Source: Aselliscus stoliczkanus
Lineage: Eukaryota; Chordata; Mammalia; Chiroptera; Hipposideridae
DNA length: 64,000 nucleotides
Reading direction: 5' to 3'
Assembly: GCA_033961575.1 (NCBI GenBank)
Contig: CM066733.1
Location: 138,620,421 to 138,684,420, forward strand
Position 1 is the stretch's first letter, and every line of letters begins with the position of its first letter. The translations under genes and the position numbers were made by a program. Positions 22,850 to 33,864 of the stretch are shown piece after piece. The notes beneath the pieces are model-generated. The model was given only the letters and a program-made list of their open reading frames with translations. It was not told the DNA's origin and did not search any database.

Positions 22850-25625
22850 AAACACATAATTCTGCCAATAGTGTTTTCTTTTACCAATGCAATAACTTTC
22901 TGACACTATGAGAAAAGTCATGAGGTATTTCCTCAGGCATCAGCACCCGCTCAAAAGCAAAGCACTAAGACTTAATCTGCACAAACTTGTCAAAACAAGG
23001 GCCAGGGAAAGAACTTTTTAAGAGGAAGTTGAAAATAAAATGTTTATGGCTGTCCTGCTAAGCAAGAAATCGAGGTAATATACTTTGAAAGTCACCGAGA
23101 AGGAAGGATTCTAACCAAGAATCAAAATCTTTGTTTTGGTTAAACTTCACAATGGGGAAAGTGTAAATATATATATTTTTTTCTTCTATAAGTTCTCCTT
23201 TAAAAAAAAAGAAAAAAGGCAGAAATTCAACAAAGGTTTCTACCCCATTACTGTCTAAGTTTTTCTGCAGTGTAAAAGAAATGAGAAAAACCCTGAGACG
23301 CAATTATACTTAAATGTTGACTTCACATGACTCCCACTAATATTAAGAAGAACAAGGGAATAAAAACTTAAATGAGCTCCTGATGTGAAGGAAATAAATT
23401 TATAGTACTTATCACCTGTCTCAAGATTTGAAAAAAAATCACTTACATGTACACCTGTATTTATAAATTTCTAAAGCTATTCTTTACTGACACTTTTAGT
23501 CCTGGTATAGTAGTCCTTATTCACTAAAACATGTTGCAACTTGTCTAAGTAATAAATCTACTTTTTTAAAATGAGGTAAATCTTTAATTCCTATGTGCTT
23601 CACTTAACTGGAGAAAAAATTTTTAAAAGAGAAGTAAAGTCAACTACCATTTCATAGAAGAGTTGGATCGATTTTCAAGAAAGGTAAAAATTTACTTAGA
23701 AGGTACATGCATACATCATATAACTGAAAAACACAAGAGAGACACAACACAACAGTTGACAAATGAAGGCAATAAAACAACATACTCAAATATTGATATG
23801 CAGTCACAAAGGAAAACACTGGTTAGGAAAACAAAGCCTCTTTGCTTCTGTATGTTTGGAATTAAACATGGACATTGTCATATTTTATTACTAAGCAGTG
23901 AAGTCTTTCCCTATTGATTGACAGATCAATTAAAATAGCCCTCCCTAGTATTAATATTCACATGATTGAGTCATAAGAAGAACTTTAGTAATAACGACAA
24001 CCTCTAACTTATGTATTATAGGTTTGAGATGAACAAACCGCAGTTTCTATATGTGAAAAGAAATTGGAATGTCATGTTGTGCGGAAACCAAAGGTCTTCA
24101 TGCAATAACAATCGAAGAGCTATGAGCACCATGACCAGCCCAACAAAATAATTCTGTTTCTTGCAGGTATCCTTGGATAACACAGACTAGCACTACAAAA
24201 TAATAGAAATTTATGAAAGACACACACACATACACATTTTGCAGTCAAGCCAATGCTAAAAATTTAATATTCAAAAAAAATAGAACTGTTTTGCCTTTCT
24301 TTCTAAGTCATCAATAAAGGCTCTTGAAATTATATTATAGCCATCTTCCTCTAAACAATTCAATGTCATCTTAGGTCCTATGTTGTCAGTCCCACACTCT
24401 CAAATTACACATAGATAAAATTCATTGTATAGAGCTTCTATTTTAGAAAGGGTTCCATTTCAAAGTGGGCCCCTAAGAAAGAAATGGTCAGTAAGTAGAC
24501 CAGACAGTGTGGCAGCCTTCCTGGAGAATAGGATCTGGTCCACCTGCAAAAGCAGATGGTTATTCTGGACAGCTGCAGGAAGACGGGGGAAGGAGCATGA
24601 AAGCGATTGATTTCTGCAGTGATGAAAAGCAACAACAACAACAACAATGAAACAGCACTTGGCTTTTGATCATGTTCATTGAAATTTTTTTCAGGAAATC
24701 TTAGGTGTGTAAAGTTAAGGAGGCACATCAGCCCATCAATCTCTACAGATTCTGTTATCAGTATCCCATACCTCAAACTTTTTGCCATTCTACAGTCTCG
24801 TTTCCCACTACATAAATCTCCATAACAGAGAAAGAAATCCTAATAATTGAAACAAGCATTTAACTAAAATAATTACAAAAAAGAATTAAACAAATTTACT
24901 GTACTAGCTTCCAGATGTGAAAGACAAATGTCACTTCTTCCTCAAACAATTTTTACTACTTTCAACAGCTTACGGAAAAATATTAATGAATGGACTTGCT
25001 ACTGTAACAAATAAAATATATAAAAATGGCAAAAACAGAATTGGTTATATTTTTCTTGTAAATTCTCTGTCCACAGCTTCATACATAATACACCACAAAA
25101 TTTAATATGAAACCTCAGACAGCAGCACTATATGTATAAATAAATTCTGAATTATATAGTACTTTGGATTTCTTAATATAAATCTTGAATACAAGCCAAA
25201 TCTTTTCTCAACCTTTTCAATGTTCCTGACATTAACACATAACACTGTTTTCATTTTAAAAACCTCAAATCCTTTTTTGAAATTATGAATTAACTTCTTT
25301 AGATTATTAATGGCTATGAGTAGTCACTATGCATAAAATAACTTTCTAAAATATTGCTTTCTGAATAACCAAAAGTATATAAGATATAATATATCAAAAT
25401 ATTTCTAAAGCGACTGCATGGCAAATACCAATTTGTAAACCCTTCTACAGGTTTAATTGAGTTCTCGGAAGTAAAGAGGAAATAAGTTTAGAAAGTCTTT
25501 CCCCAAAGAGGTCAAATTCAACAGTAAATGTCATGCCAGATTTAAAGTAAATGAAAAAATAACAAATCAAGGTTTTGCAGTTTTTCACGTCTACCTTCAT
25601 CTAACCGTGATGCTTTTACTTATCA
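22850..25625. other. AT-rich stretch, nothing recognised
   Basis: Short chance frames only (up to 116 codons on minus at 24438-24788, with no domain). A small (AAC)n run lies at about 24628-24647. No repeat family was recognised. Confidence 0.4.
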
Positions 25626-25627
25626 CA

Positions 25628-25715
25628 CATTTTCAGGGCCCACTTTGTATCATGCCTTGGGACAGGTGCTGGGATCTTATAAGGAAGAAGATGCATTTCT
25701 TTCTGTGGAAAAGCA
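25628..25715 (-). mobile_element. LINE-2 3'-end fragment, antisense
   Basis: 'agggcccactttgtatcatg', 'ccttgggacaggtgctggga' resembles the reverse complement of the L2 terminus (gagcgcctactgtgtgccaggcactgtgctaggcgctggg). Short and diverged. Confidence 0.45.
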
Positions 25716-25719
25716 CCCA

Positions 25720-27740
25720 GTCAAGGACGATTTCTAGTCCACGGGTCCCTAAAACACACTTTTAAACAAAATCTTTATTTAAATCTCATCCTTATTCATT
25801 TTATGTGGCTTTTGTCCCAGTAAGAAAAAATGTTTATACTTCTATAAACAAAGACCGTATTAAAAGGATATATATGTGTTAGCAATTTTCAAATTAAATG
25901 TGCATGATTTACCTTTCCCTCTTCCACTGGGAAGACCACCCAGTGAGAAGTCAGACCAGCCAAAGGGCTGTCAGGATCCCTTTCTTTTCTTTCGTCTCTG
26001 CTACCCACATTGAGGGTTTCTCTCTTTGCCTCCCTTTCCCTCTCAGTCCTGCAGCCTGGAACTAGCACCAATCTTCACTGTTCACCCCGCCATTATCCAG
26101 CCTGGGGGAATGTCAGCATGAACCTCCCCAGATCCTTTCAATCAAGGGCTCTAGGAGTAGCCTACAAACCACAAGTGGACAAAATGCTTCTTCCAAATGG
26201 AAGAAATAGCCTTATCCCCAATGTCACAGGCTATCATTCAGAATGCATTTTTCCAGAGAAACTGACACCCAGCTAGATTGCTAGTTAACTAACACTTCAA
26301 GTAAATTACAGATCAACTCAGCTTTTGTGACTTAACAGAGAAAAATAAATACTGCCCAAGAAAACTTTTGATAAGTTGAAGTTCTCTTATGTGCACATAG
26401 AGGGGCAAAGAAACTGGAACCTTAACACAGAACACTTGTTCATCCAATCATTTTTTGAGCGCCTAGTAACTTCTAGGTGTATACATTTGCTGTTCCATAC
26501 CTCAGTTAAATGTGTTTATTCTGCTCTTCACTGCCTTTTTTAAAAAAGGATTGCCTCTTTTGGAATTATAACCTTCAGTTCAATCTACATACCCCACCCC
26601 CACCTCCCAAAAAAGAAAAATTAAATACAAGGAGGAAAAAAACTCACTGCACACTATCCGTTATTCACACGGATGATATGTCCCTCAATATTCTTTCTCT
26701 GGACCCAAAAGAACACATTAAGCCAATTCTATGACAAACTACAAAGGGCTGAAACACCTAAGTTATCAATCCTTACCTCAAGTAATAAATATAAATACAT
26801 AGGTGCTAGAGTTTAAAATTTAAAAATAGGCTCTTCAAAAATAGTTTCCTCCAGCAAGAATTTTATTACAGCTAATGTAGTTATGGTTTTTGTTGTTGTA
26901 GGGTTTTTTTAATCCCCTAATAAGAAAGTAAGTATCTTGACAATCACTATTGCTCCAGGAAAACCAAATCTCTGAGTAATTCCAGGTATCTAATATGCTG
27001 TCATTTCTCTAATTTGAGAAGAATTTGGGCTGCTCTCTACAACCCATGAATTCAAATTTTGTTTTCTATTATATTTCTAATTGCTTACTCAGTTAGGATG
27101 TGGGATAGTTAATGTTGTCAGGAGCATTATAAGAAAATGCTGAATGAAAAACATAAAAATCCCAATTTCACTAAAAATTAACCATAAAAGATATTGAGGT
27201 TAGGCTACTAATAAGTGAGGGTCTCAAATTATTAAACTGAAAAGCGCAGAAGAAGAAAAACTTTTAAAAACTAGTGATGCTATTAGTTTTCTCTTTATTT
27301 GGTTCAAAATCCTTGCATCATTAATATAGTAACACTTAATAAATGCATATGAACCTCCCACATCTCTTCTCTTGCAGTTTAATTAGGTGATTGACTTTAG
27401 GCATACTATAAATTATAATGACAATTTAATTACCTCTTTAATGTGCACACTTAAAAGATTTATAAACAGGAGTGGAACAGCCCAGTACATTGAGAGGAGG
27501 CATGCCCAAGAAGTGAAGCCCACCCCAGAACGGTGACAAAGACGGATGATTTCTAAAAAACAGAACTGAATCAGAGGGATTTCACACGCTCCAGTAAACT
27601 ACTGCTCCACTGCCTTACGACAAGTTATGAACAACCTGGACAGGCTCTTTATAACCTTAACTGTCTTTATAAGGAAGGAGCTAGGCCTCCCAACCCTGTT
27701 TTTATGTCAGCTGTGCCTCTGAGTCTTCCCAGGAAGGCCT
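25720..27740. other. AT-rich stretch, nothing firm
   Basis: A tiny L2-like phrase ('gagcgcctagtaacttctag') sits near 26458. Otherwise I see no gene or repeat I can name. Confidence 0.4.
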
Positions 27741-27744
27741 CCTC

Positions 27745-27925
27745 TTGCAGTGAAAAAGCACAGACTTTTGAGACAGTCACTTTGTTCAAATCCTCCCTCT
27801 GCTTTTGGCTACCTGTGACCTTGATAAAGTTAGCCTCTCTCTGGGCTTTAATGTCTTTATTTATAAGGGGAAGAAAATGCCTGCTTTGCAGGGCTGAGAT
27901 GGAAATTAAGTTCAACAGACACTAT
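27745..27925 (+). repeat. MIR SINE, near full length
   Basis: 'cagtgaaaaagcacagactt' is the MIR 5' head, followed by 'ttgttcaaatcctccctctg', 'acctgtgaccttgataaagt' and 'tttaatgtctttatttataa' in consensus order (gtgtgaccttgggcaagt, cctcatctgtaaaatgg). The two opposite 82- to 86-codon frames here are MIR translations. Confidence 0.8.
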
Positions 27926-27939
27926 GGCATATACTCCGC

Positions 27940-28105
27940 CTCTTACTACCTCTTCGAACCTTAGGCAAGTTGTTCATTCGCCATGGGCCTCCGTTTGCTC
28001 ATCTACAAAATGGAGGTAACAGTAACTGCCTCTGAAGCTTGTTGGAAACTAAATAAGGTACTACATGTGCTAGTAAGTGCTCAGTAAATGTGAGCTATTA
28101 ATAAT
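27940..28105 (+). repeat. MIR SINE, second tandem copy
   Basis: 'accttaggcaagttgttcat', 'gtttgctcatctacaaaatg', 'gaggtaacagtaactgcctc' and 'agtgctcagtaaatgtgagc' follow the MIR central and 3' parts. It lies immediately after another MIR in the same orientation. Confidence 0.8.
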
Positions 28106-28186
28106 CACTGAGCATAATCATTGGTACATACTTCCCTTTCCCCAACCTCCAGCCATACACATAATTCCAACAAAAAAAGGTTCCTG

Positions 28187-28626
28187 GGGCCGGCCGAGTG
28201 GCGCATTGGTTAAGCGCTGGTTTTGGGATGCCAGCGGCCCCGGTTCGGATCCCACATGAAGGCCAGTGACACTGCCCTCTACAGCTAACAACAGCTCCAC
28301 CTGGAGCGGGGCTGTGCGAGCCCCGGTGATGTGTGGGCTGCAGCCCCTGCTACAGTGGGCTGCCATAGGCTACAGTGAGTGGCCCGCAGCCAGCGTGAGC
28401 GGCTGGCAGCCAAACGTGAGCTGCCAATAGCCGCGGTGAGCGACATCCAGAGGCCAGCGACCGATCTGCCTCATCCGGGAAGAGCGCAATGACGATACCA
28501 ACAGTGAAGCAACATCCTCCGCAACTAGACTGAAGAACAAAAAGACAGCAACTTGTCTGTTCCCCTTCCCCGATTCCCCAACACTGTTCCCCTCCGCCAA
28601 TTCTCCAATAAAATCTTTAAAAAAAA
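28187..28626 (+). mobile_element. tRNA-derived SINE, long form, best preserved
   Basis: The head GGGCCGGCCGAGTGGCGC, A-box-like TTGGTTAAGCGCTGG and B box GGTTCGGATCCC are followed by a body that includes several diverged 'gtgagcggctggcagcc'-type units (about 28340-28460), 'gaagagcgcaatgacgatac', 'agcaacttgtctgttcccc' and 'aataaaatcttt' before a poly-A. A 15-bp duplication aaaaaaaggttcctg flanks it at 28172-28186 and about 28627-28641. The frames on both strands are SINE translations. Confidence 0.95.
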
Positions 28627-28641
28627 AAAAAAAGGTTCCTG

Positions 28642-30945
28642 AAATTCCATCTCTGCCCTGAAGCTTCCTTTTTAGAATTAGGTAAGAGATACTGCCTTCA
28701 GTATTTATTTGTCCTATGTGAATGCATCCATATTGAAGCACCTATTTTTAAGTTTCTAGAGCATAAGTATTTAGGCGGGGAGGTTCTCTTTCATAAGGCA
28801 CCTGTAGCCTTATGAATTTGTATATGCCATCAGGTACCTAGAAAGTATGTGGGCAATCTCAAAAGCAATATGTATTTTGAAGTAAATGATAAAGAGAAGA
28901 ATTATTGGGAGGACTAATTATGAAGTGCAGAAGTCTTTCTTTTTAAGGTAAATCTCTCCCTTAATTGATTTGACCATATCTGGACTTCATTTTATCCCAA
29001 CAGGGTTAAAGTGCATGGGGACCCAGTTCAATATGACTAATTAGTCCATTCTAAGTGCTAAAAAACAATTTCCCTTTCTCTTGAAATGTCTTTATAAAAA
29101 GTGAAAGAAGAGAATAAAAACGGAGCCACAATTTTTTTGGTGGGGATTTTTATTTCTATTCTCTGCCTCCATGGTAAACTGGAAAATGAGAAAAGATGGA
29201 TGATAGGGAATGACGAGATCCAGTGGGTTGGAGGAATCTTAGGTAGGGACATATTGACTCCTGTATTTCTAACCAGCTCTGATAAGTATGGGGTTAGTAT
29301 TCCTCCAATAAGCAACTGGATATGTGCCTTGCTGTCAATATTTATTTTAATCAAAATATACTTAATTAGAAAGCATCATTGTAGACTGGTATCAGAAAAC
29401 AGACATTTTATTCTTTTACTGGTATATATTTTCATTTGTCTTTTTAAAAAACGTTACACACTATTAAGTATGAAGCTTTATGTGAATGACTTTACAGAAT
29501 GGCTGCTGCCAAAACTAATGAATACTACACATTAATGAGTATTTCTTACTGTACACATCAGGCAATCGCATACTGTCAACCAGTTTTTATTCACTACCAG
29601 TAGTCTGTATCATTATGGCATACAATCTACTGTAGATATGGTTGAAGATGAAATAAATATCTGGCTTGAACTGCTTTCCACAAGCCAGTTGTTATCACAG
29701 ATTGATTGCAACAGACATGCTTTTGATACACAGAATCCGCACACACCATCTCTGATTCTTCCTCCTGTGACACGTTTGGTCAGCAACAGCTGCAGCTGAT
29801 ATATTACTCTACTTGTTTAAGAACGTGGCATAAATAGAGAGATTAGATGACATAAAGCTGTAAATACTAGGCATAGCTCTAATAAATTTTTCCTGAGCTA
29901 GTCAGAAAAAAAACATAAGGTATGTGATAAAAGAATCTGTATGTGCCATCAGTTACTCAGAAAACACGTGGACAAATATGTGCTTTTGGTAATTAATACA
30001 TTAATAGTGAGGAGTAGCATGTGAGAGTTGGAAGGAGCCCTAGTGGTTTGAATACAATAAAAACTCCAAAAGGATCCCATGTGAAATTCTTGAAATTGTG
30101 TGCTAGAATAGGTTTATTTTGATATAGGTGGTTATTTTCAAAAATCAAAAGAAGCTTCCAACAGTCTCAGGGTCCTCCTCTGAATAACCCAACTTTAAAT
30201 CTTATATATTATCATTGCATACTTCTAATCTGGCACAGATTAGCAACAGAAAGGAAACACATGTCTATAATCTTAAAACTAGAAAGACATCACATTGCAA
30301 GACAGCTGTGTCAGTCATTTCCGTTTTCAAGAGTTACACAATGCTTAAACAATAGTTATCCTACCGAGCTATAGTTCGCTTAACCTCAGAGTCAAGCTGA
30401 TGACTGATGAAGGGTCAAGAGGGTAGCAGACTTTGGGTGTACAACGCTTCAATCCTTTATCAAAGATGGCAAGAGGCCATGGACTACAATAACGGAACAA
30501 ATATTTCCTTTTACCATACAGTAAATTCCTTCCTCTGATTGGCTAAAGCTTCAGCCATGGTTCACAAGAATAAAAATATGTTCCCTCATTAGCAAAGCAC
30601 ATTTTAGAGAGCAGTCAGTTAATTCCTGAGCCAAGTGAAATGTCTGGCTCCTACGGTCGTTAACCACCAGGTGTATCTATCTTTCTGCCTCCTTCATGCT
30701 AAGACATACACTAAAAAGTCCAAAAGGAGACTTCTGAAACCCAGCTTCAGCACATTTTGCACAACTGTTTCATGGAGGCACACACCCATCCGTGAAGGCA
30801 ATTAAACCTTTCAGTGTATGCATGAGAAACACACAGAATGTTCTAGGGTAAATCATACTATTATTTCCATTTATTTGAAGTTAAAAAATATATATATTAG
30901 GTCATTGTGATAAATTAATTCACAATCAAGGGGACATGTCTATTT
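28642..30945. other. AT-rich unique stretch, nothing recognised
   Basis: A 144-codon + strand frame (29101-29535) is hydrophobic and AT-driven, lacks any recognised domain or splice context and is probably chance. The stretch just after it (about 29530-29800) has no repeat signature. Confidence 0.35.
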
Positions 30946-30962
30946 TGAAAGAAAATAAGGAG

Positions 30963-31082
30963 GGCCCGCCGAGTGGCATGGTGGTTAAACGCTGGCTTGG
31001 GAAGCCAGCGGCCCCGGTTTGGGTCCCACATGTGGGGGCCAGTGACACTGCCCACAAAACAAAACAAAACAAAACAAAGATA
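30963..31082 (+). mobile_element. tRNA-derived SINE, short form
   Basis: The head GGCCCGCCGAGTGGCATGG, B box GGTTTGGGTCCC, 'ccagtgacactgcccac' and an (AAAAC)n tail identify the family. A perfect 17-bp duplication tgaaagaaaataaggag flanks it at 30946-30962 and 31083-31099. Confidence 0.95.
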
Positions 31083-31346
31083 TGAAAGAAAATAAGGAGA
31101 TAAAATATTCATCCAAATGTCTGGAATTCTGGTTAATTGGATTTGTTATGGTAACTGTTAATCAGAAAACATTTCAACCCATATTGTTGCAAAATCTTTT
31201 TTTTTTCCCATAATTATAAGAAGTACAATTCATTGCCTCTATACTATTTTCCCCTTCTTGGTGTGATTCTTAACATCAATCAAAATTACAGAATAAGATA
31301 GACTTTGGTGAAGTAGAAGATTTGAATATAACTGAAAATCCTAGAT

Positions 31347-32269
31347 CAGTGGCTCACAACCTGGGATATTTTGCTCCCTCAGGGACATTTGGAAATGTCT
31401 CAAGACACTTTTGATCGGTAGACGACTGGATTAGAAACTGTGGTACATTTATACAATGGAGTATTACTCTGCTATAAAGAAGAATGAAATCATACCACTT
31501 GCAAATGATATGAATGGACCTAGAGAACACTATGCTAAGTGAAATACGTCAGTCAGAGAAAGACACATACCATATGATCTTGCTTATATGTGAAATCTAA
31601 AGAACTAAATAAATGAGTAAACAGAAATAGTCTCAGAGACACAGAGGAAAAACTGATGGTTGCTACATAGGAGAGGGTAGGGATGAGGGAGAAGGGGAAG
31701 GGATTAGACAGCATAAATAGGTAACTACAATATTGCCACAAGGATAGGAAACACAGTTTGGGGAATATAATTAATAATGTTGTAAATATTTTGTGGGGTG
31801 TCAGATGGTCACATGTCTTGTTAGGGAGACCACTTCATAATAGAGTAAGGGCTTGATCACTGTCCTGTACACCTGAAGCTGATATTGTATAATATTGTAT
31901 GCCAACTGTAATTGACTATATAGATAGTCATGGGATGTGGAATATACTGGAAGGGAATCAAGGGAATTGTAATAGATATGTATGATATGAGGGGGGAGTG
32001 GGGTAGCAAATTGGGGAAGGAGAGTTGTCACCTTGAGGGGTAAAAAATATAACTATTGCATTGCGTTGTACATCTGAAACTAATTTTTAAAAAAAATGTT
32101 TATTTCACAATAAAAGAATTTAAAAAAAAAAGAAAGAAAGAACTTGAACAGTGGATACTACTGGTGTCGACTGGGTAGCAGCCAGGGATGTGGCTAAACA
32201 TCCTACAATGCACAGAACAGCTGATTATCCGGACACAAATGCCAACAGTTCCAAGGGTGACAAACCCTG
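31347..32269 (+). mobile_element. MER20 transposon split by an L1
   Basis: The left part (31347-31417) begins 'cagtggctcacaacctggg' and runs to 'cagggacatttggaaatgtc'. The right part (32149-32269) has 'agcagccagggatgtggcta', 'aacatcctacaatgcacag' and ends 'gacaaaccctg'. An 8-bp hAT-size duplication, tcctagat at 31339-31346 and gcctagat at 32270-32277 (7 of 8), brackets the two halves. This shows they are one element interrupted by the L1 at 31418-32148. Confidence 0.88.
31418..32148 (+). mobile_element. 5'-truncated LINE-1, ORF2 end plus 3' UTR
   Basis: It starts in the ORF2 segment equivalent to DDWIRNCGTFIQWSITLL ('gacgactggattagaaactg'), which matches the L1 at 50.72 kb closely. It then has 3' UTR phrases 'ggaaacacagtttggggaat', 'aattaataatgttgtaaat' and a terminal A-rich tail. 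It inserted into MER20. A target-site duplication was not clear. Sequence is close to but more decayed than the copy at 49.97 kb. Confidence 0.9.
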
Positions 32270-32572
32270 GCCTAGATGCTGCTTCAAAAAAATAAGTCAT
32301 TGTTATCTACATCTTCTTTACGAAATAAAGAGCATATACACCAAAAAAAAAAAAAAATTGTATATGGTGTTATCAAAATTTTACTGCAGGAAAACAAATT
32401 TAATTATTTGACCAAAATACAGTGTTTCAAATATATGCAAATTTCTTATTCAGAGTAGAAAAAGATTTCATAAAACTAATGTATTCAAATGTAATACTAA
32501 AGTCAATTCAATCTTTAATCATTAACATGCATGAAATAATTCTTCCAATTTTAAAATTTGTTCTCAATATTT

Positions 32573-32609
32573 AAGACCAGTGCTCTAACCCCTGAGCTAT
32601 GGAGCCTAC
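32573..32609 (-). pseudogene. tRNA-Thr(TGT) 5'-half tailless retropseudogene
   Basis: The reverse complement of this 37-mer is GTA, then GGCTCCATAGCTCAGGG, then GTTAGAGCACTGGTCTT. From GGCTCC onward it equals nucleotides 1 to about 34 of mammalian tRNA-Thr(TGT) as I remember it: acceptor 5' strand, complete D arm and the 5' side of the anticodon stem and loop. It stops inside the anticodon loop. It is bracketed by a perfect 15-bp direct repeat, ttgttctcaatattt, at 32558-32572 and 32610-32624, and has no A-tail. This is the form of a tailless retropseudogene mobilised by L1 machinery. It is not a functional tRNA since the 3' half is missing. Confidence 0.88.
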
Positions 32610-32624
32610 TTGTTCTCAATATTT

Positions 32625-33304
32625 TTAAAATGCTGAAGCATTGCACTGAATTTTCTTTGATCACTTGACTTTTAATATGACAAACAGGACAACCACAATA
32701 GGGAGAAAAACAAACTTTTAAAGCTGTGTTTAATCTTAGAACCAAAAAAAAAAAAAAGTGAAATTATATAACAAGCAGCATTTTAAAATGCACACTTGAA
32801 TCACAATCAGAAGACTTACTTAAATCAAACTAAGCTTTAGATCGTATTTCTTAGTAATTTTGCTTAATAATTTCAAGTTTATCAACACGGTGACCCAAAA
32901 AAGGTCTAGGTTAGAAGTGTATTCATACTACTAATGTATATCGTATGTGTTCAACCACCGAACAGGTGTTCATTCCCATCCCTTCTAGCAAAAAGGAAAG
33001 ACTGACAGTTCCTCCCACAGAACACCGATTCGAAATGGCCCTTCAGAGAGATGAAACACACTCTCCACTCAGATAGGGGACGCTTCCAACCTTCCCGCAG
33101 CAGTGGCAAGGCCAGCCCTGAACAGCTGTGGGTGAGGGCTCTCAGTATCACAGGAGGTGGTCTCCTGGACCCCCACCAGTACCACCCCCACCCCCTGCCA
33201 AGGTCTGTGGCAGCACATGACCCTCTGTTCCTTTGGGGTTCAGCGCTCAGGTTATTACACATGTGGACACATTTACAGAGCAGAGAAGAACCAGAAAGGA
33301 AATG
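32625..33304. other. Stretch with chance frames, nothing recognised
   Basis: Opposed 84- and 103-codon frames at 32951-33305 have no domain. No named repeat. Confidence 0.35.
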
Positions 33305-33485
33305 ACCAAGTCCAGGACGCCTGCTTCTCAGACCTCACTATGCCACTCGTTGTCTGTGAGACAGTCATTGAGTGCCTCCAAGACACAATTCCCACATCTG
33401 TAAAATAGGGGTTGTTGCAGGGATTACATTAAATAAATGTATGTGAAAGAGCTTTGTGAACTGCCAAGCACCACAAAGCACCTGA
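33305..33485 (+). repeat. MIR SINE fragment
   Basis: 'gccactcgttgtctgtgaga', 'cacatctgtaaaataggggt', 'gttgcagggattacattaaa' and 'ctttgtgaactgccaagcac' follow the MIR order. Confidence 0.8.
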
Positions 33486-33694
33486 ATTTGTTTCTACGAA
33501 GGGTTACCACAGCACACCTTCTTTCATACGCATCCTTCCACTCTCTCTAACCACCCCTTCCTCCTCCCTTCCTCTTCCTTTCAACATTCACCATCAAACT
33601 CAACCAAATTTCACCAAACAGAATCTACAACAGTCTAAGAGATGATACATTTCACCACTTCAACATAGACTTTTATTTCCTCTTTAAATCTAGA

Positions 33695-33862
33695 TTGAGT
33701 TCAAACTGCTTTAGATGCATTATTCACCTTGAGCTTCACAATCCTGCCACATAATAAAATTACACCATTTTACAGTTTAGAAAGATGAGGCACAAAGAGA
33801 TGAAAAACTTGCCCAATTTTCACCCAGCTAGAAGTGAGCAAACCAGGACAAGAAGCATGATG
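33695..33862 (+). repeat. MIR SINE fragment
   Basis: 'attacaccattttacagttt', 'agaaagatgaggcacaaaga', 'acttgcccaattttcaccca' and 'gctagaagtgagc' are the MIR core and 3' region. Confidence 0.8.
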
Positions 33863-33864
33863 AT

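Noticed and set aside
22596..22903. Tyr-Ile repeat frames on both strands
   Set aside because: They are translations of the (TA)n microsatellite.
28340..28460. Short spaced repeats 'gtgagcggctggcagcc' suggesting a CRISPR-like or tandem array
   Set aside because: They are diverged internal units of the SINE body, present also in the 16.65-kb copy, and this is mammalian DNA.
28118..28741. 82- and 123-codon minus frames
   Set aside because: They lie within or run out of the SINE at 28187-28626.
29101..29535. 144-codon hydrophobic + strand frame
   Set aside because: Hydrophobicity follows from AT-rich codons. There is no domain, no splice or promoter context, and an overlapping 98-codon antisense frame exists.
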